Source of the DNA: RBG-16-66-20 sp036560705
GTDB taxonomy: Bacteria; Pseudomonadota; Gammaproteobacteria; Burkholderiales; SG8-39
DNA length: 64,000 nucleotides
Assembly (NCBI GenBank): GCA_036560705.1
Contig: DATBQR010000018.1
Span: 1 to 64,000 of the forward strand
Reading direction: 5' to 3'
A program made the translations under genes and the position numbers. Shown piece after piece: positions 36,131-45,898 of the stretch. Position 1 is the stretch's first letter. Every line of letters begins with the position of its first letter. A model generated the notes under the pieces. The model was not told the DNA's origin, ran no database searches, and was given only the letters and a program-made list of their open reading frames with translations.

Positions 36131-37222
36131 ATGTGCTTGTGCGGAATCACCCTGACTCGCCGGCAGCTGCTGACCATGGCCCTGACGGCCTCCGCCGGAA
36201 CGATGCTTCCCGGGAAGCGCGCGCAAGCGGCGGAATTGTCGTCCGCCGCGAAGGAGGTCCTGCAGAAGACGATCACCGTCGACGCCCACAGCCACGCGCG
36301 CGGCATGGTGTTCGGCCCCAAGATGGACGACAGCCTCGCCGCCGGCATGCGCGAAGGCATGCTCAGCGCGATCTGCCTCGCCCACGTGGCCGACGGCCCG
36401 GTCATCGGGCGCAACGCGGCAGGCGTGCTCGGCCTGGTGCGCACACCCGAGCCGGGATACCTCTACAAGGCGCACCTCGAGCGCCTTGACTGGATGGACC
36501 GCTTCTCCACCGGCCACGGCATGCGCCGCGTGGCGACGCTCGCCGAACTGAAGGACGCCAAGGCGAAGGGCGAGCCCGCGTTCATCCAGGACATCGAGGG
36601 CTGCGATTTCCTCGACGGCAAGCTCGAGCGCCTCGAGGAGGCGCAGCGGCGCGGCGTCCGGGTAGTGCAGCTCGTGCATTACATCCCGAACGACATCGGC
36701 GATTTCCAGACCGGCCCCGTCGTGCACAACGGCATGACCGAGTTCGGCGCGAAAGCCATCCGCGAGCTGAACCGTCTCGGCGTGCTGGTGGACGTGGCGC
36801 ACGCAACCGAGCCGCTGGTGCGGCAGGCCGTGAAGGTCTCGGCGAAACCGCTGCTCCTGTCGCATACCGCGCTGCAGGGCTCGAAGGCGCAGGGCACCAC
36901 GCCGCTCGCCGGGCGGCAGATCACCCCGGACCACGCGCGCATGGTCGCGGACACGGGCGGCGTGGTCGGCCTGTGGCATTTCTTTCCGGGCATCGAGCGC
37001 TACGTGCAGGGCATCAAGGAAATGGTCGACGTCGTCGGCGTGGACCATGTCGGCGTCGGCACCGACCAGCAGACCGCTCCCGGCACGCTCCAGGACTACG
37101 CAAATTACAGCAACGTCGCCGAGCAGATGCTGAAAAGCGGATTCAATGCCGACGAGACCGCGAAGATCCTCGGCGGAAATTTCGTCCGCATCTTCGGCCA
37201 GGCGACCGGCGCGCCGGCGTAG
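36131..37222 (+). CDS. Peptidase M19 (membrane dipeptidase) family protein with Tat-type signal
   Basis: 363 residues; GGAG precedes ATG 36131. The N-terminus has a twin-arginine motif TRRQLLTMAL at residues 9-18 and a hydrophobic stretch ending in KRAQAAE, indicating folded export. Zinc-ligand positions are seen in TVDAHSHAR, DIEGCD, VHYIPND, LLSHTAL and VDHVGVGTD, the (beta/alpha)8 amidohydrolase layout. M19 enzymes cleave dipeptides or beta-lactam-like amides; the true substrate is unknown. Convergent with ilvD. Confidence 0.88.
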   Translation: MCLCGITLTRRQLLTMALTASAGTMLPGKRAQAAELSSAAKEVLQKTITVDAHSHARGMVFGPKMDDSLAAGMREGMLSAICLAHVADGPVIGRNAAGVLGLVRTPEPGYLYKAHLERLDWMDRFSTGHGMRRVATLAELKDAKAKGEPAFIQDIEGCDFLDGKLERLEEAQRRGVRVVQLVHYIPNDIGDFQTGPVVHNGMTEFGAKAIRELNRLGVLVDVAHATEPLVRQAVKVSAKPLLLSHTALQGSKAQGTTPLAGRQITPDHARMVADTGGVVGLWHFFPGIERYVQGIKEMVDVVGVDHVGVGTDQQTAPGTLQDYANYSNVAEQMLKSGFNADETAKILGGNFVRIFGQATGAPA

Positions 37223-37279
37223 CAGCCGGGCGTCAGATCTTCCCGCTCAGCAACTCGACCCGTACGGCGGGATCCTTCT

Positions 37280-38980
37280 TTATTTTCTGGGTCCGCTATG
37301 CGTGACCGCACCGCGGAACGCGGAGCCGACCTGGGCCGCGTATTTTTCGAGGACGCCGGAAAGCGACTGTTTGGGTTTTTTGAATGACCTTTTCTTTAAT
37401 TCCCCCGGGGAAAGTTCAACTGAGAGCAAACCCCTGACCGCATCGATCACGATCCGGTCCCCATCCCTCACCAGCGCCAGCGGCCCGCCGACGCCGGCTT
37501 CCGGCGATACGTATCCAACCATCATCCCCCGCGTCGCGCCGGAGAAGCGGCCGTCGGTGACCAGCGCGACCTTCTCGCCCACGCCCTGCCCATAAAGAAG
37601 CGCCGTGACGCCGAGCATTTCGCGCATGCCGGGGCCGCCCTTAGGACCTTCGTAGCGGATCACGAGGACGTCGCCCGGCTTGTAGGAGCGCTTGCGCACG
37701 ACCTCGGCGCATGCTTCCTCCGAATCGAATACGCGCGCCCGTCCCTCGAAGCGCAGCGACTTCAGGCCCGCGACCTTGAGCAGCGCCCCGTCGGGTGCGA
37801 GGTTGCCTTTGAGGACGACAATGCCGCCCGTCGGAGAAATGGGTTTGTGCGGAATGACTTTCCCGTCGGACCCCGGATGGCCGAGCAATTCCTTTTCGAG
37901 GGAAGTCCCGAAGATCGTCAGGCAATCCCCGTGCAGGTCGCCGCGCTTGAGCAGCTCCTTCAGCACCGCATAGACGCCGCCGATGGCGTGCAGGTCCTTG
38001 GAGAGATATTTCCCGCCCGGCTTCATGTCGGCGAGATAGGGCGTGCGCCTGGAAACGCGCGCGAGATCATCGAGCGAGAACTTGATGCCGGCCTCGTGCG
38101 CGATCGCCGGGATGTGCAGCCCGGCATTGGTGGAACCGCCGGTGGCGGCGACGGCGGCGCAGGCGTTCTCGAGGCTCTTGCGCGTCACGAGGTCGCGCGG
38201 CAGCGGGCCGCCGTCTTTCAGGATTTGCATGACGGTCTTGCCCGCGCCTCTTGAAAAAGCCTTTCTTTCAGGAACAACGGCAGGCATGGTGGCGGATCCG
38301 GGAAGCGCGAGGCCGAGCGTCTCCGAGACCATCGCCATGGTGTTGGCGCTGAACTGGCCGGGACAGGCACCCAGCCCGGGCAGGCAGACGTGCTCGAGCT
38401 TGTCGAGCTCCTTGCGCGTCACGGTACCGGCATAGACGCCGCCGACCGCCTCGTAGGTGTCGAGCACCGTCACGTCCTTGCCGTTCAGGCGCCCGGGCAG
38501 CGCGGCGCCGCCGTACATGAACACCGAGGGAAGGTTCAGCCGCACCATCGCCATCATCATGCCGGGCAGCGTCTTGTCGCAGCCCGCGAAGGTGACCAGC
38601 GCGTCGTAGGCATGGCCGCGCACGACCGCCTCGACGCCGTCGGCGATGATCTCGCGCGATACCAGCGAGTAGCGCATGCCGCCGTGGTTCATGGACATGG
38701 AGTCGGCGACGGAGATGGAAGCGAAATCGAACGGCGTGCCGCCCGCGTCGCGCACGCCGTCGCAGGCCTCGCGCGCGAGCGCGCCGAGCAGCGCGTTGCA
38801 GGGCGTGACACGGCCGTCGGTGGAGGCGACGCCGACGAACGGGCGCCCGATGTCGGCGTCCGAAAGCCCCAGCCCGCGCAGGAAAGCGCGGTGCGGCGCG
38901 CGATCCAGCCCCTCGACCGTGACCCGTGAGGGTAAGATGCGCGGCAGAATCGGGATTACTTTCGATTTTCCGGTTTTCAT
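37280..38980 (-). CDS. ilvD: Dihydroxy-acid dehydratase (IlvD/Edd family)
   Basis: 566 residues. Dehydrates dihydroxy acids in branched-chain amino-acid synthesis, using an iron-sulfur cluster. Visible motifs: CNALLGALA, DSMSMNHGGMRYSLVSREII, TFAGCDKTLPGMMMAM, GACPGQFSANTMAMVSETLG, and the C-terminal TDGRFSGATRGMMVGYVSPE. Related family members act on sugar acids such as arabonate or xylonate; genes nearby do not decide this, but length and motifs fit IlvD. Divergent from a TctC receptor gene, 40 bases between starts. Confidence 0.92.
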   Translation of the reverse strand: MKTGKSKVIPILPRILPSRVTVEGLDRAPHRAFLRGLGLSDADIGRPFVGVASTDGRVTPCNALLGALAREACDGVRDAGGTPFDFASISVADSMSMNHGGMRYSLVSREIIADGVEAVVRGHAYDALVTFAGCDKTLPGMMMAMVRLNLPSVFMYGGAALPGRLNGKDVTVLDTYEAVGGVYAGTVTRKELDKLEHVCLPGLGACPGQFSANTMAMVSETLGLALPGSATMPAVVPERKAFSRGAGKTVMQILKDGGPLPRDLVTRKSLENACAAVAATGGSTNAGLHIPAIAHEAGIKFSLDDLARVSRRTPYLADMKPGGKYLSKDLHAIGGVYAVLKELLKRGDLHGDCLTIFGTSLEKELLGHPGSDGKVIPHKPISPTGGIVVLKGNLAPDGALLKVAGLKSLRFEGRARVFDSEEACAEVVRKRSYKPGDVLVIRYEGPKGGPGMREMLGVTALLYGQGVGEKVALVTDGRFSGATRGMMVGYVSPEAGVGGPLALVRDGDRIVIDAVRGLLSVELSPGELKKRSFKKPKQSLSGVLEKYAAQVGSAFRGAVTHSGPRK

Positions 38981-39020
38981 TTCCGCCGGGCTATTTTAAG
39001 CTGCCCCCAAGGAGGAACTC

Positions 39021-39983
<963 letters not shown>

Positions 39984-39987
39984 GCGG

Positions 39988-40758
39988 ATGGGCTGGGATC
40001 CGTCGCAGTACCTCAAGTTCGCCGGCGAGCGCCTGCGCCCGGCGCTCGACCTGCTGGCGCGCATTCCGGCCACGACGCCCGACACCGTGGTCGATCTTGG
40101 CTGCGGCGCGGGCAACCTCGCCCCGCTGTTCCTGCAGCGCTGGCCGGATGCGAAGCTGCTCGGCGTCGACAGTTCGCCCGAAATGCTCGCCAAGGCGCGC
40201 GCCGACCATCCGGGCGCGAGCTTCGAGCAGGGCGACGTCGCCACCTGGCGCCCCAAGCAGCCGGTGGACGTGCTCTACAGCAACGCGACGCTGCACTGGC
40301 TCGACGGCCACGACTCGCTGATCCCGGACCTGCTCGCGTCGGTGAAACCCGGCGGCTGGCTGGCGGTCCAGATGCCGCGCAATTTCGGCGCGCCTTCCCA
40401 CACCAGCATCGTCGACGCCATCGAACAGGGCCCGTGGCGCGCGAAACTCGAGCCGCACCTGCGCCGCAAGCCGGTCGCCGAGCCTCAGCATTACTGGCGG
40501 CTGCTCCAGGGAAAAACATCGTCGCTGGAAATCTGGGAAACCGAGTACCTGCAGCCGCTCAAGGGAGACAACGCGGTGGCGGAGTTCACCAAGGGGTCGT
40601 GGCTGAAGCAGTTCCTCGACCGGCTGCAGGAACCCGAGCGCAGCGCCTTCGAGGCCGACTACCGCGCCCGGGTCGGCAAAGTCTACAAACCCGAAGCGGA
40701 CGGACGCACGCTGTTCCCCTTCCGGCGGCTGTTCATCGTGGCCCGCAATGCGGCTTGA
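39988..40758 (+). CDS. tam: Trans-aconitate 2-methyltransferase
   Basis: 256 residues from ATG 39988 (MGWDPSQYLKFAGERLRPA, the standard Tam opening), four bases after the TctC stop. SAM-binding motif VVDLGCGAGNLAPLF, motif LLGVDSSPEML, and YSNATLHWLDGH. Methylates trans-aconitate, a spontaneous inhibitor of the citrate cycle. The longer open frame upstream overlaps TctC and is a shadow. Confidence 0.93.
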   Translation: MGWDPSQYLKFAGERLRPALDLLARIPATTPDTVVDLGCGAGNLAPLFLQRWPDAKLLGVDSSPEMLAKARADHPGASFEQGDVATWRPKQPVDVLYSNATLHWLDGHDSLIPDLLASVKPGGWLAVQMPRNFGAPSHTSIVDAIEQGPWRAKLEPHLRRKPVAEPQHYWRLLQGKTSSLEIWETEYLQPLKGDNAVAEFTKGSWLKQFLDRLQEPERSAFEADYRARVGKVYKPEADGRTLFPFRRLFIVARNAA

Positions 40759-41563
40759 ATCGAAGACGGCCGTCATCATCGGCGCCGGCCAGAGCCCGGG
40801 CAGCGGCATGGGTAACGGCCGCGCCACGGCGCTGCGGTTTGCGCAGGAAGGCGCGAAAATCATGGCGGTGGACCGCGAGCTTGCGCTCGCCGAGGAGACC
40901 GCCGCGCTCGTGAGGGAGAAATGCGGCAAGTCAGGCGGCGATTGCTTCTCCTTCGAGGCAGACGTAACGAAGGAAGCGGCGATGGCGGCGATGGTCGCCG
41001 AAGCAAAAAAACGCTGGGGGCGCATCGACATCCTGCACTACAACGTCGGCGTCAGCCTGGGCGGCGGCGATGCTTCGCCGCTCGAAATCACCGAGCAGGC
41101 CTTCGACAACATCGTCGCCATCAACCTGCGCGGCGCGGTGATGGCCTGCAAGCACGCGGTGCCGGCGATGCGCGAACAGAAGTCCGGAGTGATCCTGATG
41201 ATTTCCTCGCTCGCCGCGATCGAAAAATACCCCTACGTCACCTACAAGGCGACCAAGGCGGCGATGATCGCCTTCACCGAGCAGCTGGCGATCCAGAACG
41301 CCGAGTTCGGCGTGCGCGCCAACGTGATCCTGCCCGGCCTGATGGATACGCCGATGGCCGTGGACACGCGCGCGCGCAAAAGCGGCAAGAGCCGGGCCGA
41401 AGTGGCGGCGATGCGCGATGCGCGCGTGCCGCTGCGCCGCAAGATGGGCACCGCCTGGGACGTGGCCAACGCGGCGCTGTTCCTCGCTTCGGAGGAAGCC
41501 AACTTCATCACCGGCGTGTCTCTGCTGGTGGACGGCGGCGGCGCGCTGGATATAGGCCACTGA
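40748..41563 (+). CDS. Short-chain dehydrogenase/reductase (SDR)
   Basis: 271 residues; ATG 40748 lies 11 bases inside the end of tam. Catalytic residues are visible: Ser in LMISSLAA, Tyr and Lys in YVTYKATKAAM. The NAD(P) loop is unusual, GAGQSPGSGMGNGRA, longer than the usual TGxxxGxG. C-terminal FITGVSLLVDGGGAL is the classic SDR ending. Substrate unknown. Its stop codon forms one arm of a hairpin shared with the convergent kinase gene. Confidence 0.9.
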   Translation: MRLESKTAVIIGAGQSPGSGMGNGRATALRFAQEGAKIMAVDRELALAEETAALVREKCGKSGGDCFSFEADVTKEAAMAAMVAEAKKRWGRIDILHYNVGVSLGGGDASPLEITEQAFDNIVAINLRGAVMACKHAVPAMREQKSGVILMISSLAAIEKYPYVTYKATKAAMIAFTEQLAIQNAEFGVRANVILPGLMDTPMAVDTRARKSGKSRAEVAAMRDARVPLRRKMGTAWDVANAALFLASEEANFITGVSLLVDGGGALDIGH

Positions 41564-41585
41564 GCGGCCACTGGCGCGCCGCTCA
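41561..41585. terminator. Bidirectional hairpin built from two stop codons
   Basis: TGAGCGGC (41561-41568) and GCCGCTCA (41578-41585) form a perfect 8-base stem with a 9-base loop. Each arm begins with the TGA stop of one of the two convergent genes (SDR on plus, kinase on minus). There is no T-tract, so termination efficiency is uncertain. Confidence 0.5.
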
Positions 41586-42893
41586 GGCGTGGGCGATGCG
41601 CTCGTCGGCGAAGGCGAGGCGGTCGACGACCGTGTGCAGTAGCGATTGGGAGAGCTGCAGCTGGCAGTTGACGCTCAGCTTCCTCATCGCGCCGGGACGG
41701 AATTCGGCGATCAGCGCATCGGTGATCGTCTCGACCGTGGCCTGCCGCGCGATCGCCCCCGTCTTCACGTAGGCCATCTCGCCGAAGTACGAGCCCGTGC
41801 GCAGCACGTTCAGCAGCCGTCCCTGTTTCACCACCTTCACCTCGCCGCTGGCGAGGAACAGCAGCTGCGCGCTGGTATCGCCTTCGCGCATGAGGATCGT
41901 CTGCGCGGGAAAGCGCGCCCACTGGCTGGCGTGCACCAGCTCCCAGATTTCCGCGTCGCTCAGGCCTCCCAGCGCCTTGAACGCCCGCAGCGCGGCGAAC
42001 TTTTCGCGGTCCGAGATTTCCTGCTCGTAGATGCTGAAGCGGCCGATGTCGGCCAGGTCGAAGGCGAGATCCGCCCAGTTCGGATAGCGCTTCCCGGGCT
42101 CCTTGCGCAGCATGCGCATGAGGACGCGGTCCACCTCGCGGTCGAGTCCGGGCCGCAGCTCGCTCGGCGGCGGCGCCTCCTTGTCGACGATGTTCATCAG
42201 GACCTCGGGCACCGTCTGGCCGTTGAAGGGCTTGGCGCCGGTGAACAGCGAATAAAGCACCACGCCCAGCGAGAACATGTCGCTCTGGAAACTGAGGTCC
42301 TCGCCGCGCACCTGCTCCGGCGACATGTAGCTCGGCGTGCCGACGTCCTTGATCTGCGTCAGCTGGCTGTTGCCCGTCAGCGCGGCGCCGAAATCGACGA
42401 TCTTGATCGCCGTCCCCTCCGACACCATGAGGTTTGCCGGCTTGAGGTCGCGGTGGATGATCCCCTGGCGGTGCGCGTAGTCCAGCGCGCCGCAGCACTT
42501 GAAGGCGATTTCGAAGACCTCCTCGACCTTGAGCAGGCTGTCGGGCAGCACGGCGCGCGAAAGGTTGCCGCCGGGCACGTACTCGACCGCGATGTAGCCG
42601 GATTTTTCGTCGATCGCCGCCTCGAGGATCGCGGCGATGTGGGGATGCTGCAGCCGGCCCGCGAGCGCGGCCTCGTTCATGAACTGCTGGCGGCCGCTCT
42701 CGTTGATGCCCTCGCCGGCGAACAGGCTCTCGTCGAGCACCTTCAGGGCCACTTCCTGCCCGGAAAACGTGTCGAGCGCCTTGTAGACGGTTCCGGAACT
42801 GCCCTTGCCCAGCCGTTCCGTGATGGCGAACTTGCCGATCCGCTGGGACGGCTCCTTGATGGTGGTTTCGACGTCGTCGGTCGCGGCGTCCAT
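41583..42893 (-). CDS. Ser/Thr protein kinase with C-terminal cyclic-nucleotide-binding domain
   Basis: 436 residues. Kinase domain about 20-285: glycine loop LGKGSSGTVYKAL, VALKVLD lysine, HRDLKPANLM catalytic loop, VDFGAAL metal motif and VGTPSYMSPEQ activation segment, so it should be active. After a linker, a CNB domain (about 315-425) contains ILMREGDTSAQLLFLASGEV and FGEMAYVKTGAIARQATVE, with the Glu and Arg that contact the nucleotide phosphate in this fold. No membrane helix. It lies 3 bases after cysK and downstream of a cyclase-domain gene, suggesting nucleotide control of the kinase. Confidence 0.92.
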   Translation of the reverse strand: MDAATDDVETTIKEPSQRIGKFAITERLGKGSSGTVYKALDTFSGQEVALKVLDESLFAGEGINESGRQQFMNEAALAGRLQHPHIAAILEAAIDEKSGYIAVEYVPGGNLSRAVLPDSLLKVEEVFEIAFKCCGALDYAHRQGIIHRDLKPANLMVSEGTAIKIVDFGAALTGNSQLTQIKDVGTPSYMSPEQVRGEDLSFQSDMFSLGVVLYSLFTGAKPFNGQTVPEVLMNIVDKEAPPPSELRPGLDREVDRVLMRMLRKEPGKRYPNWADLAFDLADIGRFSIYEQEISDREKFAALRAFKALGGLSDAEIWELVHASQWARFPAQTILMREGDTSAQLLFLASGEVKVVKQGRLLNVLRTGSYFGEMAYVKTGAIARQATVETITDALIAEFRPGAMRKLSVNCQLQLSQSLLHTVVDRLAFADERIAHA

Positions 42894-42896
42894 GCC

Positions 42897-43946
42897 TCAG
42901 GCCTTCAGCTGGCTGCCCGGCGTCGAGCGCGAAATCTTCAATTCCTCCTCGGTCATGTCCGCGGGGACGTCGGCGAAGAGCGGCGTGCTGAGATAGCGCT
43001 CGCCCGTATCGGGCAGCATGCACAGGATGTTCGCGCCCTTCTCCGCCTCGGCCGCCACCCTGAGCGCGCCGGCGAAGGTCGCGCCCGCGGTGATACCGAC
43101 AAAGATGCCTTCCCTGGCGGCAAGGTCCTTGCTGCAGCGGATGCCCTCCGGCCCCGGAATCTGCAGCAGGCGGTCGATCAGCTTCATGTCGACGGCGTCG
43201 CCGGTCAGTTTGGGGATGAAGTCCGGCGTCCAGCCCTGCATCGGATGCGGCTTGAAGCTCGGGTGCGGCACGGCGGGCGTGCCGTCGGCCTTGCGCTTCT
43301 GCTCGATCTTGCTGCCGAGCAGGGGCGCCTCCTCCGGTTCGCAGACGACGATGCGGGTTTTCGGACTTTCCTTGCGCAGCACGCGCGCCACGCCTTTCAG
43401 CGTGCCGCCGGTGCCGTAGCCTGTCACCCAGTAGTCGAGCCTCGTATCGGCGAAATCATCGACGATCTCCCGCGCGGTCGTGCGCGAGTGGTAATCGGGA
43501 TTGGCCTCGTTCTCGAACTGGCGCGTCATCAGCCAGCCGTGCGCGGCGGCGAGCTCTTCCATCTTCGTGATCATGCCGAGCGCCCGCTCGGCCGCCGGGG
43601 TGATTATCACTTTTGCCCCGAGGAAGCGCATGAGTTTCCGCCGCTCGACGCTGAAGGGCTCCGCCATGACCAGCACCAGCGGATACCCCTTGGCGGCGCA
43701 GACCATGGCCAGGCCGATGCCGGTGTTGCCGCTGGTCGCTTCGATGACGGTCTGGCCCGGCTTCAGCGCCCCGGACTTCTCCGCCGCCTCGATCACGCCG
43801 AGCGCGAGGCGGTCCTTGACCGAGCCGAGCGGATTGAAGGCCTCGACCTTGACGTACAGGTTCACGCCGGCCGGCGCCAGGCGGTTGACGCGCACCACCG
43901 GCGTGTTGCCGATCGTTTCCAGAATGCTCGAGTATCGTTTTGCCAT
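42897..43946 (-). CDS. cysK: Cysteine synthase (O-acetylserine sulfhydrylase)
   Basis: 349-residue PLP enzyme. The PLP lysine is in NPLGSVKDRLALG, the phosphate/substrate loop is EATSGNTGIGLAM, and the cofactor-binding GYGTGGTLKGVAR and GITAGATFAGAL follow. Makes cysteine from O-acetylserine and sulfide. Slightly longer than E. coli CysK because of an insertion around IEQKRKADGTPAVPHPSF. It sits between the cyclase-domain and kinase-CNB genes, 19 bases after the first and 3 before the second, an unusual position for a biosynthetic gene. Confidence 0.95.
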   Translation of the reverse strand: MAKRYSSILETIGNTPVVRVNRLAPAGVNLYVKVEAFNPLGSVKDRLALGVIEAAEKSGALKPGQTVIEATSGNTGIGLAMVCAAKGYPLVLVMAEPFSVERRKLMRFLGAKVIITPAAERALGMITKMEELAAAHGWLMTRQFENEANPDYHSRTTAREIVDDFADTRLDYWVTGYGTGGTLKGVARVLRKESPKTRIVVCEPEEAPLLGSKIEQKRKADGTPAVPHPSFKPHPMQGWTPDFIPKLTGDAVDMKLIDRLLQIPGPEGIRCSKDLAAREGIFVGITAGATFAGALRVAAEAEKGANILCMLPDTGERYLSTPLFADVPADMTEEELKISRSTPGSQLKA

Positions 43947-43965
43947 GAAAATCTCCTTGGGAGCG

Positions 43966-45753
43966 TCAGTCCGGCAACCCGGCTTTTCTCAGGTTAGCGG
44001 TTATTCTTTCCATCGTGGCGGGCGAGAACACCATGGCTTCGCGGAACTTCGAGATGGTAATGCCGGGATAAAACTGGTAGAGGCGCTTCAATTCGGCCGC
44101 GGCCTCCTCCATCCTGCCCGCCCCGGCAAGGCAGGATACCGTGTGGCGCAACAGCCAGTTCGCATGCGGACGCTCCTGGTGCGCGCGGCGGTACAGGGCA
44201 AGCGCCTCGTCGTAGCGCGCGAAAATCTCGTGGGCCGAGCCGATACCGACGGTGTTGTTGAAATTCATCGGATCCAGGGGACTGAGCCGGATGGCGCGCT
44301 GGAAATTCTCGATGGCGCGCTCCGGATGGTCGCTGTAATTCTCCACCCACCCCAACCGGCTCCAGGCCCAGGCCGCGTTCGGGTCGAGCTGCACCGCGCG
44401 TTCGAGCAGGAGCCGCGCCGTGCCCAGGTTGCGCACGAACGTGTGCACGGCGCCGAGCACGGCAAGAATAAGCGGATCGTCGCCGCCCAGTTCGGCCGCC
44501 TTCTCCGCGTGCCGGAGCGCTTCTTTCTTGGAGGCTTCGGAATCCTCGGCCCAGTTGTAGACCGAACGCTGCGCGTGGCACCAGCCGGCGAGCGAGAGTG
44601 CAAGCGGGTACGCGGGATCGATGGACAGCGCCTGTCCGAGTAGTTCCAGCGCCGCCGTGCTCGCCTCCTTCTCGAGCGCCCACACCTGCGGCATCGCGCG
44701 CATGGTGTAGTCGTAGGCGCCCAGGTCCTGCGGGCGCTTGCGCCGCGCGCGTTCCACCTCGGCGAGGCGGATCGAGGGCTGCAGCGCCCCCGCCACTTGC
44801 TCGGTGATCTTGTCCTGCAAGTCAAAGACATCCTCGAGCGAACCGTCGAAGCGGTCCGCCCAGACATGCGTCCCGCTGGCCGCGTCGATCAGCTGCACCG
44901 TGATGCGCAGCCGGTTGCCCGCCTTCTGCACGCTGCCTTCCAGCACGTAGCGCACGCCGAGTTCCCGGCCGACGCGCTGCACGTCGATCGCCTTGCCCTT
45001 GTAGAGAAACGCGGAATTGCGCGCGATGACGAAAAAAGAGCGGATGCGCGACAGCGTCGCGGTGATCGCCTCGACCACGCCGTCGGCGAAAAATTCCTGG
45101 TCGGGATCCTTAGACATGTTGTCGAAGGGCAGCACCGCGATCGACGGCTTGTCGGGCAACGCGAGCGGGGGCGCCGCGCGCGCCGCCGGCGCGAGGCCGC
45201 CGCTGCCGCCCGCGCCTTCGACGCCTGCGCCGCGGATGCGGTACGCCCGCACGGGCTCGGCGATGTTCTTCACCTGCTGCTCGCCCTGGTCTTCGAAACT
45301 GGCGTTGATGTTGGCTTTCACCGCATTGCGGATCGAATCCGATACCGCGACGCCGCCCGGCTCGGAAAGCCCCTCCAGCCGCGCGGCGATGTTCACGCCG
45401 TCGCCGTACACCGTGCCGTCGGCTTTCTCGATCACGTCGCCCAGGTGCACGCCGATGCGGAATCGCATCCGGCGGTCTTCGGTTGCGCTCTCGGCCAATG
45501 CATTGATCTCTTTCTGAATCGCCAGCGCCGCGAGGACGGCTCCGGTGGCGATCTCGAACACGGCGAGCACGGAGTCCCCGGCCATGTCGATGACGCGGCC
45601 CTGGTTCGCTTCGATCATCCTGCGGAAAACACCGCGCGCCGCGTCGAGCGCAGCCACCGTCGCGCGGTCATCCGCGGCCATCAGCCGCGAATACCCCGCC
45701 ACGTCGGCGGCCAGAATTGCCGCCAGGCGCTGCCTCATTTCCGGAACGGACAA
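43966..45753 (-). CDS. Class III nucleotidyl cyclase domain, TolB-like and TPR protein
   Basis: 595 residues. Start TTG 45753 has GGAGGGG five bases upstream; ATG 45738 lacks such a site. Cyclase domain (about 8-180): metal Asp in AADVAGYSRL and MAGDSVLAVF, transition-state Asn/Arg in GDGVNIAARLEGLS. The substrate-selecting Lys position (K-x-x-GD) is Asp here (DMAGD). Then a TolB-like segment (about 205-340: SIAVLPFDNMSKDP, YVLEGSVQKAGNRLRI) and TPR repeats to the end. Such proteins are common in alpha- and betaproteobacteria and mostly uncharacterised. First gene of the cyclase-cysK-kinase cassette. Confidence 0.9.
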   Translation of the reverse strand: MSVPEMRQRLAAILAADVAGYSRLMAADDRATVAALDAARGVFRRMIEANQGRVIDMAGDSVLAVFEIATGAVLAALAIQKEINALAESATEDRRMRFRIGVHLGDVIEKADGTVYGDGVNIAARLEGLSEPGGVAVSDSIRNAVKANINASFEDQGEQQVKNIAEPVRAYRIRGAGVEGAGGSGGLAPAARAAPPLALPDKPSIAVLPFDNMSKDPDQEFFADGVVEAITATLSRIRSFFVIARNSAFLYKGKAIDVQRVGRELGVRYVLEGSVQKAGNRLRITVQLIDAASGTHVWADRFDGSLEDVFDLQDKITEQVAGALQPSIRLAEVERARRKRPQDLGAYDYTMRAMPQVWALEKEASTAALELLGQALSIDPAYPLALSLAGWCHAQRSVYNWAEDSEASKKEALRHAEKAAELGGDDPLILAVLGAVHTFVRNLGTARLLLERAVQLDPNAAWAWSRLGWVENYSDHPERAIENFQRAIRLSPLDPMNFNNTVGIGSAHEIFARYDEALALYRRAHQERPHANWLLRHTVSCLAGAGRMEEAAAELKRLYQFYPGITISKFREAMVFSPATMERITANLRKAGLPD

Positions 45754-45898
45754 TGCCCCTCCGCTTGCGACGTCCCCGAGGTCAAGCCATTGCTCCAGCT
45801 CCGGCCGGCAGGACGATGAGATAAGGAAAACTCCGGGTTATTGTACTCAGGCCCATCTAGGCTCATGATGCACCCTAAGCGCAATTCGGCAGAGTGCC

